This document shows, piece by piece, positions 26,610 to 36,429 of a stretch of 64,000 nucleotides of DNA. Source of the stretch: Chromobacterium rhizoryzae (GTDB taxonomy: Bacteria; Pseudomonadota; Gammaproteobacteria; Burkholderiales; Chromobacteriaceae); NCBI RefSeq assembly GCF_020544465.1, contig NZ_CP066126.1:1860001-1924000 (forward strand), read 5' to 3'. How positions within the stretch are numbered: position 1 is the stretch's first letter; each line of letters opens with the position of its first letter. Position numbers and translations under genes: made by a program. Under the pieces are notes generated by a model. The model saw only the letters and a program-made list of their open reading frames with translations. It searched no databases and was not told the origin of the DNA.

Positions 26610-26748
26610 GATATTGGCCTTCATTAAAGACAAATGGGGTAATCGTTCTGGCGTGCCGCCCGGCGGCGCGCCGTTTTCATCTCTTGCTAGACTTTTGGTC
26701 AGTAGCTGGAACCGCTGATTAGTGATTCACGGCTTCATTGATGTGCAT

Positions 26749-26808
26749 GGTATAGGCAGTTGTACTGCGAGGGTTACACCTTTCAGAACATCAGTTGATT
26801 CTAATCAA
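26749..26808 (-). promoter_or_regulatory. FNR-dependent promoter of sdaC-sdaA
   Basis: TTGATTCTAATCAA (26795-26808) is a perfect match to the TTGAT-N4-ATCAA consensus. On the minus strand a -10-like TATACC lies at 26754-26749, which would put the box centre near -60, the class I position. A motif with two CGAACA units (26823-26842) lies just beyond the box. Confidence 0.75.
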
Positions 26809-26842
26809 CTTTATTTTGAAGCAAAACGAACATCCGAACAAT

Positions 26843-27480
26843 TGCTATTTGCTGTAGATGTCTTATCAATATAATGACGATTGCTTTGTTTTGGTTTAAA
26901 AAACCACAGAATATCTATGTTTATTGAAAAAATGGCTAGAAAATTCGCATTTTTTGAGAATCTTCCAATTTTCGGATTGCTTTGTTTTATTGTTGCTTTG
27001 CTGATTGTTGCTGAGTGAAATCGAGCGCTTGCTTGAAAAAGCGCATCGACTTTGCGCAATAGTTCGAGGCAGTTGTAGCGGGAAGGAACACGCCAATGAC
27101 ATGGTTGCCGCTGGCGCGGCGGCACGGGTGCTTGGCTGCGGCGAGTGGTTTGCCCATCCGGTTTTTGCTTTATAACTTTATGAATAAAATGAATTAATTC
27201 GGTTTTGACGTCTGGGGGCGGGGATGGAGAGACGGTGCTGGGCGCCGCCGCTTGCGTCAAGACATTTGCTATATCAGCAGAGCCGAGAGCGGGCGGTGGA
27301 GTATCATAATATGAAATCTGAGCAGCCAAATCGTTTTCGAAAACGAACAAAAATATTTCAAAACGAACATTATTTGGTTGGTTTCCAACATGCCGCTAGC
27401 GTTCAAACGATCGTTTTTCTATTATCCGTATGATTTATATGGTGTTTTTGCTTGTTTATTATCGCGCTTGCCATCCGCCT
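26843..27480. other. AT-rich intergenic region between sdaC and the repeat array
   Basis: About 640 bases of lower GC than the surroundings with no credible gene. It contains a perfect 16-base palindrome TCGTTTTCGAAAACGA (27331-27346), followed by two ACGAACA units at 27342-27369. A reading frame exists on the minus strand through 26811-27350 but looks like chance. Confidence 0.5.
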
Positions 27481-28038
27481 AAGGGCCTGTTCAAAGTCTC
27501 GCGAGCAAGCACCAGGCAAGGCCTTGCCGCCGAAGAAGCGGAATACGCAAGGGGCGCATGGGCGCTCTGAAGCCGGTTTCAAGGCCTCGCTCTGACCATC
27601 CCGCTGACGCGCGGCAGGCGGTGAACCGCCTCTTAAGAGCGGCAAACACGCTCAAGTTTTACGGCTGAGGCAAGGCGCGCCAACGCCGGCGCTACGGGAA
27701 TCGCTCAAGTCGGCGCACGCGGCATCGGGGTTGCTTGGCCGCGCTAGCGGTTCAAGACCGCGCGATTAGGGGCAAGGCCGGGCGCGGCGGTCTCAAGGGC
27801 GGAATGCGCCAGGGACGCATGCGCATCCTCGAAACCGCGATTGCTGCGCCGCGTCCCGCCAGGCGCAGCGGCTCTTGAATGGCTAGGCAAGAGGCTGTAT
27901 CAACGTCTCGCGAGCCGGAGCGAGTCAGGGCGGAAACCGCTGAGAAAGCGGGATGCGCGCGCGGTGCGTCAGCATTTCGAAGCGGCGCTCGCCGCGCCGT
28001 GTCTTGTAAAGCGCGGCAGGCTTTGAACCGGATCTAAG
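27481..28038. repeat. array of degenerate palindromic repeats
   Basis: At least three decayed copies of the 150-bp repeat lie end to end. Copy one spans 27481-27637 (CTCGCGAGCAAG near its left end, CTCTTAAG at its right). The middle copy (about 27638-27880) is recognisable by GCAAGGCCGG, GCGGAATGCGCC and CGCAGCGGCTCTTGAA. Copy three spans 27888-28038 (GTCTCGCGAGC, ACCGCTGAGAAAGCGGGATG, CAGCATTTCGAAGCGG). The terminal repeats are eroded, so these are older than the copies at 39903 and 52114. No gene is present. Confidence 0.7.
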
Positions 28039-28139
28039 GAGAGCCGGCGGCTGAGCCGCGGCGGGGACGGCAAATCCATTGCCGGGCATGTTGTAAAAAG
28101 AAAGGCTTGAGCGAAAGCGGGCCAAGGAAAGGCTTGCGT

Positions 28140-28182
28140 TTGATAGTTATCAAACAACAATGATGCAATACGAACATAAAAT
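28140..28182 (+). promoter_or_regulatory. FNR-dependent promoter of focA
   Basis: TTGATAGTTATCAA (28140-28153) is a perfect FNR box. TAAAAT at 28177-28182 is placed as a -10 hexamer that sets the box centre at about -41, the class II position. The long untranslated leader to the focA start (about 180 bases) shows no other motif I can name. Confidence 0.8.
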
Positions 28183-28368
28183 TTTCGTGAATCAACAATC
28201 AGGGCAAGCGCAGACGCGGGAACCAATCAAGGATGACAGCCAACCAAGCCAATGCCGGAAGCAGGCCGGGCCGGGCAAAATCCGGCAAAACCTGAAAACG
28301 GCATCAGCAGTTGATAGGCATTGCATCAAGATGGACCCGCGGCTGGCGGCGTTGCCCAAGCTCGCGAA

Positions 28369-29205
28369 ATGAAAAACATGAATCACGCCTCCACACTCGC
28401 CTACGTCGCGGCAGAAGCCGCCGCCAAACAGACCGTGCTGCGTCAGCACCCCGGCCGCTATCTATTGAGCGCCGGCATGGCCGGCGCGCTGATCGCCGTG
28501 GTGCTCAGCGTCAGCCTCAAGCTGGGGCAGGTCTTCTTCGCCGTCGGCTCCCCCGGCTACTACATCGCCGTGGCCGGCTTCTTCGGCGTGGCCCTGGTCA
28601 GCATCATCGTCTGCAAGCTGGAGCTGTTCACCAGCAATGTGATGTACTTCAGCGTGGGCGTGCTCAGCGGCGACTGCCGCGTCTGCAACCTGCTGCGCAG
28701 CTGGACCCTGGTCTACCTGGGCAATCTGCTGGGCGTGTTGCTGTTTACCGCCGTGTTCGCCGGCGCCGGCGGCATGGGCAGCCTGCCGGCCGACCACCTG
28801 CTGTTCAATGTGGCCGCGCACAAAGTGCACGCCGGCGGCTGGGAAATCTTCTGGAAGGGCGCGCTGTGCAACTGGGTGATCTGTCTGGCGGTATGGGTGC
28901 CGCTGCGCATGGCCGGCGACGCCGCCAAGATGCTGATGATCCTGCTGCTGGTCTTCGTGTTCTTCTTCTCCGGCTTTGAGCACAGCATCGCCAATATGGC
29001 CTTCTTCTCGCTGGCCCTGCTGCACGGCATGCAAGGCCTGGACGCCGCCGCCATCCTGCACAATATGATTCCGGCCACCCTGGGCAATATCGCCGGCGGC
29101 GCGCTGGGCGTGGGCCTGGTGGTTTACCTGCTGGAGCGCCACACCCTGCCGGCGCGGCGCGAAGCCGCAAAACCGGCCGCGGCGGCGCTTGGAACGAGTG
29201 TTTGA
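28369..29205 (+). CDS. focA: formate/nitrite-family channel, likely formate transporter
   Basis: A 278-residue FNT-family pentameric channel with six membrane helices. Characteristic segments are GYYIAVAGFFGVALVSIIVCKLELFTSN (helices 2a/b), ALCNWVICLAVW (central signature) and FVFFFSGFEHSIANM with the pore His. The start could be the ATG at 28369 or the one nine bases later; neither has a strong ribosome binding site. Position directly upstream of pflB, and the shared FNR control, make formate the likely substrate, exported when pyruvate formate-lyase is active. Confidence 0.92.
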   Translation: MKNMNHASTLAYVAAEAAAKQTVLRQHPGRYLLSAGMAGALIAVVLSVSLKLGQVFFAVGSPGYYIAVAGFFGVALVSIIVCKLELFTSNVMYFSVGVLSGDCRVCNLLRSWTLVYLGNLLGVLLFTAVFAGAGGMGSLPADHLLFNVAAHKVHAGGWEIFWKGALCNWVICLAVWVPLRMAGDAAKMLMILLLVFVFFFSGFEHSIANMAFFSLALLHGMQGLDAAAILHNMIPATLGNIAGGALGVGLVVYLLERHTLPARREAAKPAAAALGTSV

Positions 29206-29345
29206 TGTTCGTTTTCGAATGTAATGCGCCGGCTACAATGACGGCGTGTTGATGTGGTTTTTCAGGGTATTGAAAATAAAGCGTTTTTTGAGAGATTTTG
29301 CCGCCGTCGCAGGCGGGAGCGCACACGCGTTTTAGTCTGCGGCAG

Positions 29346-29388
29346 TTGATCTTTATCAAACGATTTTTTTCGAAACCGAATGTACAAT
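29346..29388 (+). promoter_or_regulatory. FNR-dependent promoter of pflB
   Basis: TTGATCTTTATCAA (29346-29359) is a perfect FNR box. TACAAT at 29383-29388 is the likely -10, which puts the box centre at about -41 (class II). The start codon of pflB is about 40 bases beyond the predicted start site. Confidence 0.88.
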
Positions 29389-29432
29389 ATGTTCAGTACT
29401 CAACATTTACTGATAGTTACTAGGAGGCACAC

Positions 29433-31691
29433 ATGGATGCTCTGAATCGTGACGCGACTCAAGCCAACCCCTGGCGCGATTTCACCGGCGGTGAATGGCA
29501 AAGCAAGGTGGATGTCCGCAACTTCATCCAGCTGAACTACAAGCCGTTTGAAGGTGACGCCAGCTTCCTGGCGCCCGCTACCGCGCGCACCCAAAAGCTG
29601 TGGGACACCCTGAGCGAGTTGCTGAAAGAAGAACGCGCCCGTGGCGTGCTGGATGTAGCCGCGGACCGCGGCAGCTCCATCACCGCGCATGACGCCGGCT
29701 ACATCGACCAAGCCAGCGAAGTCATCGTCGGCCTGCAAACCGATGCGCCGCTCAAGCGCGCCATCATGCCCAACGGCGGCCTGCGCATGGTTGAGAACGG
29801 CCTGGAAGCCTTCGGCTTCAAGCTGGACCCGGTCATCAAGGACGTGTGGACCCACTATCGCAAGAGCCACAACCAGGGCGTGTTCGACACCTACACCCCG
29901 GACATCATGGCCGCGCGCAAATCCGGCGTGATCACCGGCCTGCCGGACGCCTACGGCCGCGGCCGCATCATCGGCGACTACCGCCGCGTGGCCCTGTACG
30001 GCACCGACTTCCTGCGCGCCGAACGCCAAAAAGTATTCCATGAGCTGGACGACGCCGTTTTCAACGAAGACGTGCTGCGCCTGCGCGAAGAACTGTCCGA
30101 ACAATTCCGCGCGCTGGACGAACTGAAGCAGATGGCCGCCAAGTACGGCTTCGACATCAGCCGCCCGGCCGTCAACGCCCGCGAAGCGGTGCAGTGGACC
30201 TACTTCGCCTACCTGGCCGCCGTGAAAGAACAAAACGGCGCCGCCATGTCCTTCGGCCGCGTCGCCACCTTCCTGGACGTCTACATCGAGCGCGATCTGG
30301 CCTCCGGCGCGCTGACTGAAGAACAAGCCCAGGAAATGATCGACGACCTGGTGATCAAGCTGCGCATCGTGCGCTTCCTGCGCACCCCGGAATACGACCA
30401 ACTGTTCTCCGGCGACCCGACCTGGGTGACCGAATCCATCGGCGGCATGGGCGAAGACGGCCGCACCCTGGTGAGCAAGAGCAGCTTCCGCTTCCTCAAC
30501 ACCCTGTACAACCTGGGCCCGGCGCCGGAACCCAACCTGACCGTGTTGTGGTCCACCCAGCTGCCGCGCGGCTTCAAAGACTTCTGCGCCAAAGTGTCCA
30601 TCGACACCAGCTCCATCCAGTACGAAAATGACGACCTGATGCGTCCGCACTGGGGCGACGACTACGGCATCGCCTGCTGCGTGTCCGCGATGCGCATCGG
30701 CAAGCAAATGCAGTTCTTCGGCGCCCGCGCCAACCTGGCCAAAGCCATGCTCTACGCCATCAACGGCGGCGTGGATGAAAAATCCGGCCTGCAAGTGGCC
30801 AAGGGTTTCGAGCCGATCAAGAGCGATGTGCTGACCTCCGAAGAACTGATGCCCAAGTTCGACCTGCTGATGGACTGGCTGGCCGCGACTTACGTCAAGG
30901 CGCTGAACTGCATCCACTACATGCACGACAAATACGCCTACGAACGCATCGAAATGGCGCTGCACGACCGCGACATCCTGCGCACCATGGCTTGCGGCAT
31001 CGCCGGCCTGTCCGTGGCCGCCGACTCCCTGTCCGCCATCAAGCACGCCAAAGTGCACATCATCCGCAACGAAGCGGGCCTGGCGGTGGACTACAAGATC
31101 GAAGGCGACTACCCGGCTTACGGCAACAACGACGACCGCGCCGACAGCATCGCGGTATGGCTGACCGAAACCTTCATGGACAAGATCAAGGCCCAGCCGC
31201 ACTTCTACCGCAACGCGATGCCGACTCAGTCCGTGCTCACCATCACCTCCAACGTGGTGTACGGCAAGAAAACCGGCAACACCCCGTGCGGCCGCCGCGC
31301 CGGCGAACCGTTCGCCCCGGGCGCCAACCCGATGAACGGCCGCGACGTGAAAGGCTTTGTCGCCGCGGGCGCATCGGTAGCCAAGCTGCCGTATGAAGCC
31401 GCGCTGGACGGCATCAGCTGGACCGCCTCCGCCACCCCGGACGCGCTGGGCCATAGCGAAGAAGAACGCGTTGCCAACCTGGCCAACTGCCTGGACGGCT
31501 TCTCCGACGCCGGCGGCTTCCACGTCAACGTCAACGTGTTCAAGCGCGAAACCCTGATGGACGCGATGGAACACCCGGAGCTGTACCCGCAACTGACCAT
31601 CCGCGTGTCCGGCTATGCGGTGAACTTCGTCAAGCTGACGCGCGAGCAACAGCTGGACGTGATCAACCGCACCTTCCACGGCAGCATGTAA
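29433..31691 (+). CDS. pflB: pyruvate formate-lyase (formate C-acetyltransferase)
   Basis: A 752-residue glycyl-radical enzyme that cleaves pyruvate with CoA to acetyl-CoA and formate. The adjacent active-site cysteines are C415-C416 in GIACCVSAM. The radical Gly is G727 in RVSGYAVNF near the C-terminus. The length is that of PflB (about 760). AGGAGG lies seven bases before the ATG. It needs the activating enzyme, which is encoded 14 kb away at 45967 and shares FNR control. Confidence 0.98.
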   Translation: MDALNRDATQANPWRDFTGGEWQSKVDVRNFIQLNYKPFEGDASFLAPATARTQKLWDTLSELLKEERARGVLDVAADRGSSITAHDAGYIDQASEVIVGLQTDAPLKRAIMPNGGLRMVENGLEAFGFKLDPVIKDVWTHYRKSHNQGVFDTYTPDIMAARKSGVITGLPDAYGRGRIIGDYRRVALYGTDFLRAERQKVFHELDDAVFNEDVLRLREELSEQFRALDELKQMAAKYGFDISRPAVNAREAVQWTYFAYLAAVKEQNGAAMSFGRVATFLDVYIERDLASGALTEEQAQEMIDDLVIKLRIVRFLRTPEYDQLFSGDPTWVTESIGGMGEDGRTLVSKSSFRFLNTLYNLGPAPEPNLTVLWSTQLPRGFKDFCAKVSIDTSSIQYENDDLMRPHWGDDYGIACCVSAMRIGKQMQFFGARANLAKAMLYAINGGVDEKSGLQVAKGFEPIKSDVLTSEELMPKFDLLMDWLAATYVKALNCIHYMHDKYAYERIEMALHDRDILRTMACGIAGLSVAADSLSAIKHAKVHIIRNEAGLAVDYKIEGDYPAYGNNDDRADSIAVWLTETFMDKIKAQPHFYRNAMPTQSVLTITSNVVYGKKTGNTPCGRRAGEPFAPGANPMNGRDVKGFVAAGASVAKLPYEAALDGISWTASATPDALGHSEEERVANLANCLDGFSDAGGFHVNVNVFKRETLMDAMEHPELYPQLTIRVSGYAVNFVKLTREQQLDVINRTFHGSM

Positions 31692-31735
31692 GCGCAAGGC
31701 CGCTGGCCGCCGCGACGGCCAGCCGGCACCGCGCC

Positions 31736-31765
31736 AAGCCTCCCCTCATAGGGGAGGCTTTTTTT
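31736..31765 (+). terminator. terminator of pflB
   Basis: A ten-base perfect stem AAGCCTCCCC/GGGGAGGCTT with a five-base loop and a T-run of nine. Confidence 0.95.
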
Positions 31766-31883
31766 ATGCGCGGCTGTTTTGGATCAATGCCGCAAAAAAT
31801 GCCCATGTGCTATAAAATGGTTTCATTTATACGTCATTCTTTTTGAGTGCCTGCAAAACCTAAGCGCGCCGGAGGAGGGGGTC

Positions 31884-32360
31884 ATGCACAAAAACACCGT
31901 CTGCCTGTGGTACGACGGCGACGCCGAAGACGCCGCGCGTTTCTACGCCGCCACCTTCCCGGATAGCCGCATCGGCGCGGTGCTGCGCGCGCCCGGCGAT
32001 TACCCGGCCGGCGAGGAAGGAGATGTGCTCACCGTGGAGTTCACCGTGCTGGGCATTCCCTGTCTGGGTATCAATGGCGGCCCAGCCTTCAAACATAGCG
32101 AAGCCTTCTCCTTTCAAGTGGCCACCGAGGACCAGGCCGAAACCGACCGCCTGTGGCAAGCCATTGTCGGTAACGGCGGCCAGGCCAGCGCCTGCGGCTG
32201 GTGCAAGGATAAATGGGGTCTGAGCTGGCAAATCACGCCGCGGATGTTGACCGAAGCGTTGGCCGATCCGGACCGGGCCGCCGCCAAGCGGGTGTTCGAC
32301 GCGATGATGGGGATGGTGAAGATTGATATTGCGGGGATTGAGAAGGCGAGGAGGGGGTAG
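31884..32360 (+). CDS. VOC-superfamily (PhnB-like) protein
   Basis: A 158-residue protein of the vicinal-oxygen-chelate fold, PhnB / 3-demethylubiquinone-methyltransferase-like subgroup. It begins with CLWYDGDAEDAARFYAATFPDS, has FTVLGIPCLGINGG in the middle and DKWGLSWQITPRMLTEAL near the end, all typical. GGAGGAGG precedes the ATG; longer in-frame starts are unnecessary. The substrate is unknown. Its 3' half is present again, about 6% diverged, at 33565, which marks this gene as the left border of the foreign islet. Confidence 0.92.
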   Translation: MHKNTVCLWYDGDAEDAARFYAATFPDSRIGAVLRAPGDYPAGEEGDVLTVEFTVLGIPCLGINGGPAFKHSEAFSFQVATEDQAETDRLWQAIVGNGGQASACGWCKDKWGLSWQITPRMLTEALADPDRAAAKRVFDAMMGMVKIDIAGIEKARRG

Positions 32361-32618
32361 TTTTTAGAAGGCGGTTTTGATTTTAGGCCGGGATGCCTGC
32401 TGATAGTTAGTGGTGGTGCCTGGAGTCTTTTTTTCAAAATAGGTATTGATAGTGCACAATTGTTTGGAATTCAGATGTTTTGTTATGTTTATGGGTAAAA
32501 GTGTTTTTTAAAATGTCGATTTGAGCAATAAATTTCGTATCGTTGATGTTGGTTTTATGTTGCCCTGAAATTGTATGAATTAGTTAAATTGCAGGTGCGC
32601 ACTCATGGGAGAAATTCA

Positions 32619-33380
32619 ATGTTTGAAAGCAACTATACGTGTCACTTCTTTAGACGATGGGGCTATGAAGAGGGGAGGAAAGGCATTCCACTTGAAGATG
32701 CATTACTTGGCAATATGCAAAACGATTTTGATGCAAAGTTCGGTGATGTGTGTGCAGAAATAGGTGTTCGATATTTTATTATTGAGTTCAAAAGAAATCG
32801 CGAAGAGTTTAGCAAAGAGGTGTCTCCATCTGGAAAAATCCATCGAGCACATCTTTATCAACACCTCAGACATGACTCTTACTGTCGTTCAATTGCGCGT
32901 CAAGGACATTTTGGCGCCTATGCAGACGCAAAACACCAATTGCTGTTTGAACCATATGCACATTGTCCTACTGCTGCTCAAACTAAAGAAGAAATTCTTG
33001 CAAAACAATTTTCGGCAGTGATGCCATGGCATGAGCTGGACAACCAAGCGTGGATTTCAAATTTTAATGAATTTTATCGGTCAATTGCAGAGGTGGGCTC
33101 TGATTTGTGTGACGCAACTCCTGGGTTTTTTGAGAAGGGTCTAGGGATTACTATGTCTCACTTAGAAGAGTATATTCAATGCATGTATCAACACCTTGAG
33201 TCTATTGAAAATGATTCTGGTGAGTCTATTTTAGGGGCGTTTTCTCCATTGACGGGGAAGTTTGTAGCATTCAATGGAAGTATTGGTGAATTGGTTAGCC
33301 ACTTGCATCGTTTCTTTGAAGAAATGAAGTCTAGCCAAGCCTGTGACTTAAATGCTCGGTCAAGCAGACCTCACATATAA
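32619..33380 (+). CDS. unknown protein with a PD-(D/E)xK-like motif, low GC
   Basis: A 253-residue protein that I do not recognise as a family. Residues about 40-70 read FDAKFGDVCAEIG then RYFIIEFKRNREEF: an Asp, a short strand and then Glu-x-Lys, the spacing of a PD-(D/E)xK nuclease core. The following HLYQHLRHDSYCRSIARQGHFGAY could complete that fold. The remainder is helical without membrane segments. The start is the ATG with GGGAG eight bases upstream. GC content is far below the flanking genes, so it is probably acquired. It lies alone between the VOC gene and the truncated VOC copy. A nuclease role is inference only. Confidence 0.7.
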   Translation: MFESNYTCHFFRRWGYEEGRKGIPLEDALLGNMQNDFDAKFGDVCAEIGVRYFIIEFKRNREEFSKEVSPSGKIHRAHLYQHLRHDSYCRSIARQGHFGAYADAKHQLLFEPYAHCPTAAQTKEEILAKQFSAVMPWHELDNQAWISNFNEFYRSIAEVGSDLCDATPGFFEKGLGITMSHLEEYIQCMYQHLESIENDSGESILGAFSPLTGKFVAFNGSIGELVSHLHRFFEEMKSSQACDLNARSSRPHI

Positions 33381-33564
33381 AGTCACGTGATGTCCTTTGC
33401 ATTAAATATTTCCGGAGTGTTCGTTTTTCAAAGGCTTCGGGGGCAAGTTGTCATCGGCTCATCACATGCTACCTCAAGAATCCCCACTGCCAAACCAAAT
33501 CCCGGTCTTGGCTGGGGGGCTTTCCTTACTTGTGTAGTTTTCAATATTTTTGGGTTTGGCCTGT

Positions 33565-33852
33565 TTCCAGCACAGCGAAGCCTTTTCCTTTCAAGTAGCC
33601 ACCGAAGACCAGGCGGAAACCGACCGCCTGTGGCAAGCCATTGTCGGCAACGGCGGTCAGGCCAGCGCCTGCGGCTGGTGCAAGGATAAATGGGGCCTAA
33701 GCTGGCAAATCACCCCGCGCGTGTTGACCGAGGCGCTGGCCGATCCCGACCGGGTCGCCGCCAAGCGGGTGTTCGACGCGATGATGGGGATGGTGAAGAT
33801 TGATATTGCGGGGATTGAGAAGGCGAGGAGGGGATGTGAAAAGCAACCTTGA
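33565..33852 (+). pseudogene. truncated second copy of the VOC gene
   Basis: From 33565 the reading frame repeats the last about 90 residues of the gene at 31884. By eye about 15 of roughly 260 aligned bases differ, mostly at third codon positions. The first 68 residues and the promoter are missing and the sequence upstream is unrelated. The end is also altered (GCEKQP instead of stopping after ARRG). The pattern of differences is that of a homologous allele from another strain rather than a fresh duplication. Confidence 0.9.
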
Positions 33853-33995
33853 TTTTGCTGTAATCAATAGCTAAATAATGATTTTTTTGTGATTGGTCGA
33901 GTGGTTTTAGATAACGGTTATAGTTTGAGTGTGGGTATCTTGGGTGTGTGGCCCACGTTGTAGGGGCTGGTTTTCAGTAATGTCGGAAATGAATT

Positions 33996-36329
33996 ATGGG
34001 TGAAATAGAGCAAAATAAAGCGGTAGATTCTTTATTGAAAGAGATGGAAGCGATCGCGGCTCAAATGCGTGAGTTAATCATCTCCATGCCTGTGTATGAC
34101 TTACTTGGCTACCTCTATGCCCAGCGTATGATAAAGGCAATGGCTGAACAAAGCATCTCCGAGGAATTGCAAAAAGTAGATAGGCTGGAAGATCCGATCG
34201 ATGAAATGCAGTTTTTGTTGGAGTATGTGCACGCAGTCTTGGCGTCTGATATTCCTTCAGTAGAAACAGAATTTGATGAAACTAAGTGCGTAGAGCTTTT
34301 TGAAATTAGCCATAACCTGCGAATGCAGGCTATGTCCTTTGCAATGGTTTCCTCCCTCAATACTAAGAGCGGCGCATTTGGTCCTGATACTGGTGATATT
34401 GAGTGCCAAGCGAAATTGAACTGGGTCATGCTCCGAGGGAGTCGCTACCAAGTATTGGAAGGTGAGTTCTATCGCTATACTCTGGAACCCCACAATGATG
34501 TTCTGATGGAGGTGTACGGTGTAGATGCTGCCGATATTGCGGAAGGTTTTCAGGCCATGGCTGATGCCACGCGTTCTGGGCATGCTAACGCTATCGAGGA
34601 GCTCATGGGGCAGTTTGAATCGGCACAGGCCTTCGCAGTAGCACGGAGAGAGCCTCTGAAAGACGTTGTAGAGGCTTGGGCAGCGGATAATGTAGAGCAA
34701 TCGAAAGATGCCAGCCGGGCGATGGATGACGTGTTCCGGGGCGGTATCGCTAATGTGAGCCGACACACGAAGCTACCTCCGATGTTGTTGGCGGACCTGG
34801 CGTATCAGCGCGGAGAAGAAACCGAGTTCTTCGCAGCGGGCGATTTTGCGGGGACACCCTATCGAACATTGCCTGCTCGGAAGAAACCACTAATCCAGCT
34901 TGATTCGGACTACTACGCCGTCGATCCGTGCTTCATCCGCGATGCGGGGTATCGAGCACTTCTCTATAACCTCCTTCAGCGAAAACCGGACTACAAGAAG
35001 ACTTTTGAAGATCGGCAGAAGACAATGAGCGAAGCTGCTTTCGCCGACATTCTGGCCTCCCAGTTTCCTGACGCTACAGTTTTCCAGGAGGTTTACTACA
35101 AGGACCCTGCTAACAAGCAGTGGTCTGAAAACGATACCCTCATCTTGATTGATGATGTGCTGTTCCTAGTTGAAGCCAAGGCCGGCGCAGCTGCAACGAT
35201 CTCATCGCCAACGCTTGATTTCGGTCGCCACGCCCAGTCCGTACAGGACTTGGTGCTCAAAGCCTATAAGCAATGTGAGCGCTTCTTCAATTATCTGAAT
35301 TCGGCGGACGAAGTACCTCTCTATCACTTGGTGGATGGAAAATACGGAGAATGTGGTCGGGTCCGCCGCGCTGATTACCGTGTGATGGTACCAATTGGGC
35401 TGACAGTCGAGTCGTTCTCACCTTTTTCCACGTACTGTAAGGAGCTGCCACAAGTTGAGCCGTTGCTTGGACGGCATGCCTTCATCTCTCTTTCCATTGA
35501 TGACCTTTTTGTCCTCAAGCGCTTCCTGCCTACACCGGGTGAGTTCACCCACTACATCGAAGTACGGCAGGCTGTGGCGGGGATGCGTCGTGCTCATTTA
35601 TTTGATGAGTTCGACCACTTGGGTGCGTATCTGAAGAAAAACCGTTTCGATCAGGACATCGCTGACCAACTGAAGGATGGCAAGATAAATATGGTTGTCT
35701 GGAACGGAATGAGCGACATCGTCAACAAGAGTTTCGAGGGTGAGGGCTGGGAAAGCCGGCCGTTTCCGACACAGGACTTCCCGAAGGAGGTGCAGAAGCT
35801 GCTCGGAGCGCTTGACGGCACCCGAGCACGTGGATGGCTCTCAGTGGAGAGTCATATCCGAGACTTGGGAGAGGAGGGCCGGAGTAACCTGGCTAAGATG
35901 CTGTGCGACTTTCGCCAAACTCTGGACCAGCATCCTGCTCGTTACTTTGTCCTGTGCGGGGACGGTGGGCCGCTCTTCGTTTGGCTTCAACAACATAACA
36001 ACCTCATTGATTGGGGAAAAGTGAATGACAAGGCCAGTGCAGCTGCCTTGGCCGTCAGGGTTTCGAATGTCGTTGGAGTCGTGGCAGAGGCGAGTGCCGA
36101 CGGAGCCTACTATCGAGCGCAGTCTTTCGTGGTCCACATACCTACTGAGCGAACGGAAGAAAATGCCCATATTTACGAAGATGCTACGCGAATGGCTCAA
36201 CCCAAGCGGACAGTGAATCTCAACCAACCGAAAAATATCGTGCCTTCTGAGAAGAGCAAAAAGCTAGGGAGGAATGATCTATGTCCGTGTGGTAGTTATT
36301 TAAAGTACAAAAAATGCCATGGTCGTTAA
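33996..36329 (+). CDS. SEC-C motif protein with a nuclease-like centre
   Basis: A 777-residue protein of unknown family. Residues 1-300 are helical and lack recognisable motifs. About residues 345-400 contain FADILASQFPDATVFQEVYY, then NDTLILIDDVLFLVEAKAGA, an Asp-strand-Glu-x-Lys arrangement of PD-(D/E)xK or NERD-type nucleases. The last 22 residues are a SEC-C zinc motif (RNDLCPCGSYLKYKKCHG), with C-x-C and C-H ligands. SEC-C tails are found on SecA and on many mobile-element and defence proteins. Codon use and GC are lower than in the host. It is followed 100 bases later by another nuclease-like gene. Function is inferred to be nucleic-acid targeting; nothing shows its target. Confidence 0.78.
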   Translation: MGEIEQNKAVDSLLKEMEAIAAQMRELIISMPVYDLLGYLYAQRMIKAMAEQSISEELQKVDRLEDPIDEMQFLLEYVHAVLASDIPSVETEFDETKCVELFEISHNLRMQAMSFAMVSSLNTKSGAFGPDTGDIECQAKLNWVMLRGSRYQVLEGEFYRYTLEPHNDVLMEVYGVDAADIAEGFQAMADATRSGHANAIEELMGQFESAQAFAVARREPLKDVVEAWAADNVEQSKDASRAMDDVFRGGIANVSRHTKLPPMLLADLAYQRGEETEFFAAGDFAGTPYRTLPARKKPLIQLDSDYYAVDPCFIRDAGYRALLYNLLQRKPDYKKTFEDRQKTMSEAAFADILASQFPDATVFQEVYYKDPANKQWSENDTLILIDDVLFLVEAKAGAAATISSPTLDFGRHAQSVQDLVLKAYKQCERFFNYLNSADEVPLYHLVDGKYGECGRVRRADYRVMVPIGLTVESFSPFSTYCKELPQVEPLLGRHAFISLSIDDLFVLKRFLPTPGEFTHYIEVRQAVAGMRRAHLFDEFDHLGAYLKKNRFDQDIADQLKDGKINMVVWNGMSDIVNKSFEGEGWESRPFPTQDFPKEVQKLLGALDGTRARGWLSVESHIRDLGEEGRSNLAKMLCDFRQTLDQHPARYFVLCGDGGPLFVWLQQHNNLIDWGKVNDKASAAALAVRVSNVVGVVAEASADGAYYRAQSFVVHIPTERTEENAHIYEDATRMAQPKRTVNLNQPKNIVPSEKSKKLGRNDLCPCGSYLKYKKCHGR

Positions 36330-36429
36330 GGGGGCGCCCGAAGGGAGATTTGATTGGTGTCAACAATATAAAAGTTATGCTCACCAACCCGGTGACCGTA
36401 CATTCCCGATTAGCCATTTTGAGGCCAGT

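Noticed and set aside
26811..27350. A 179-codon minus-strand reading frame in the AT-rich region upstream of sdaC
   Set aside because: No ribosome binding site, no recognisable domain, and it runs through the FNR-box and palindrome region. The composition looks like translated promoter DNA.
33387..33689. A 100-codon plus-strand frame next to the truncated VOC copy
   Set aside because: It reads the VOC remnant in the wrong frame and through the terminator-like remnant.
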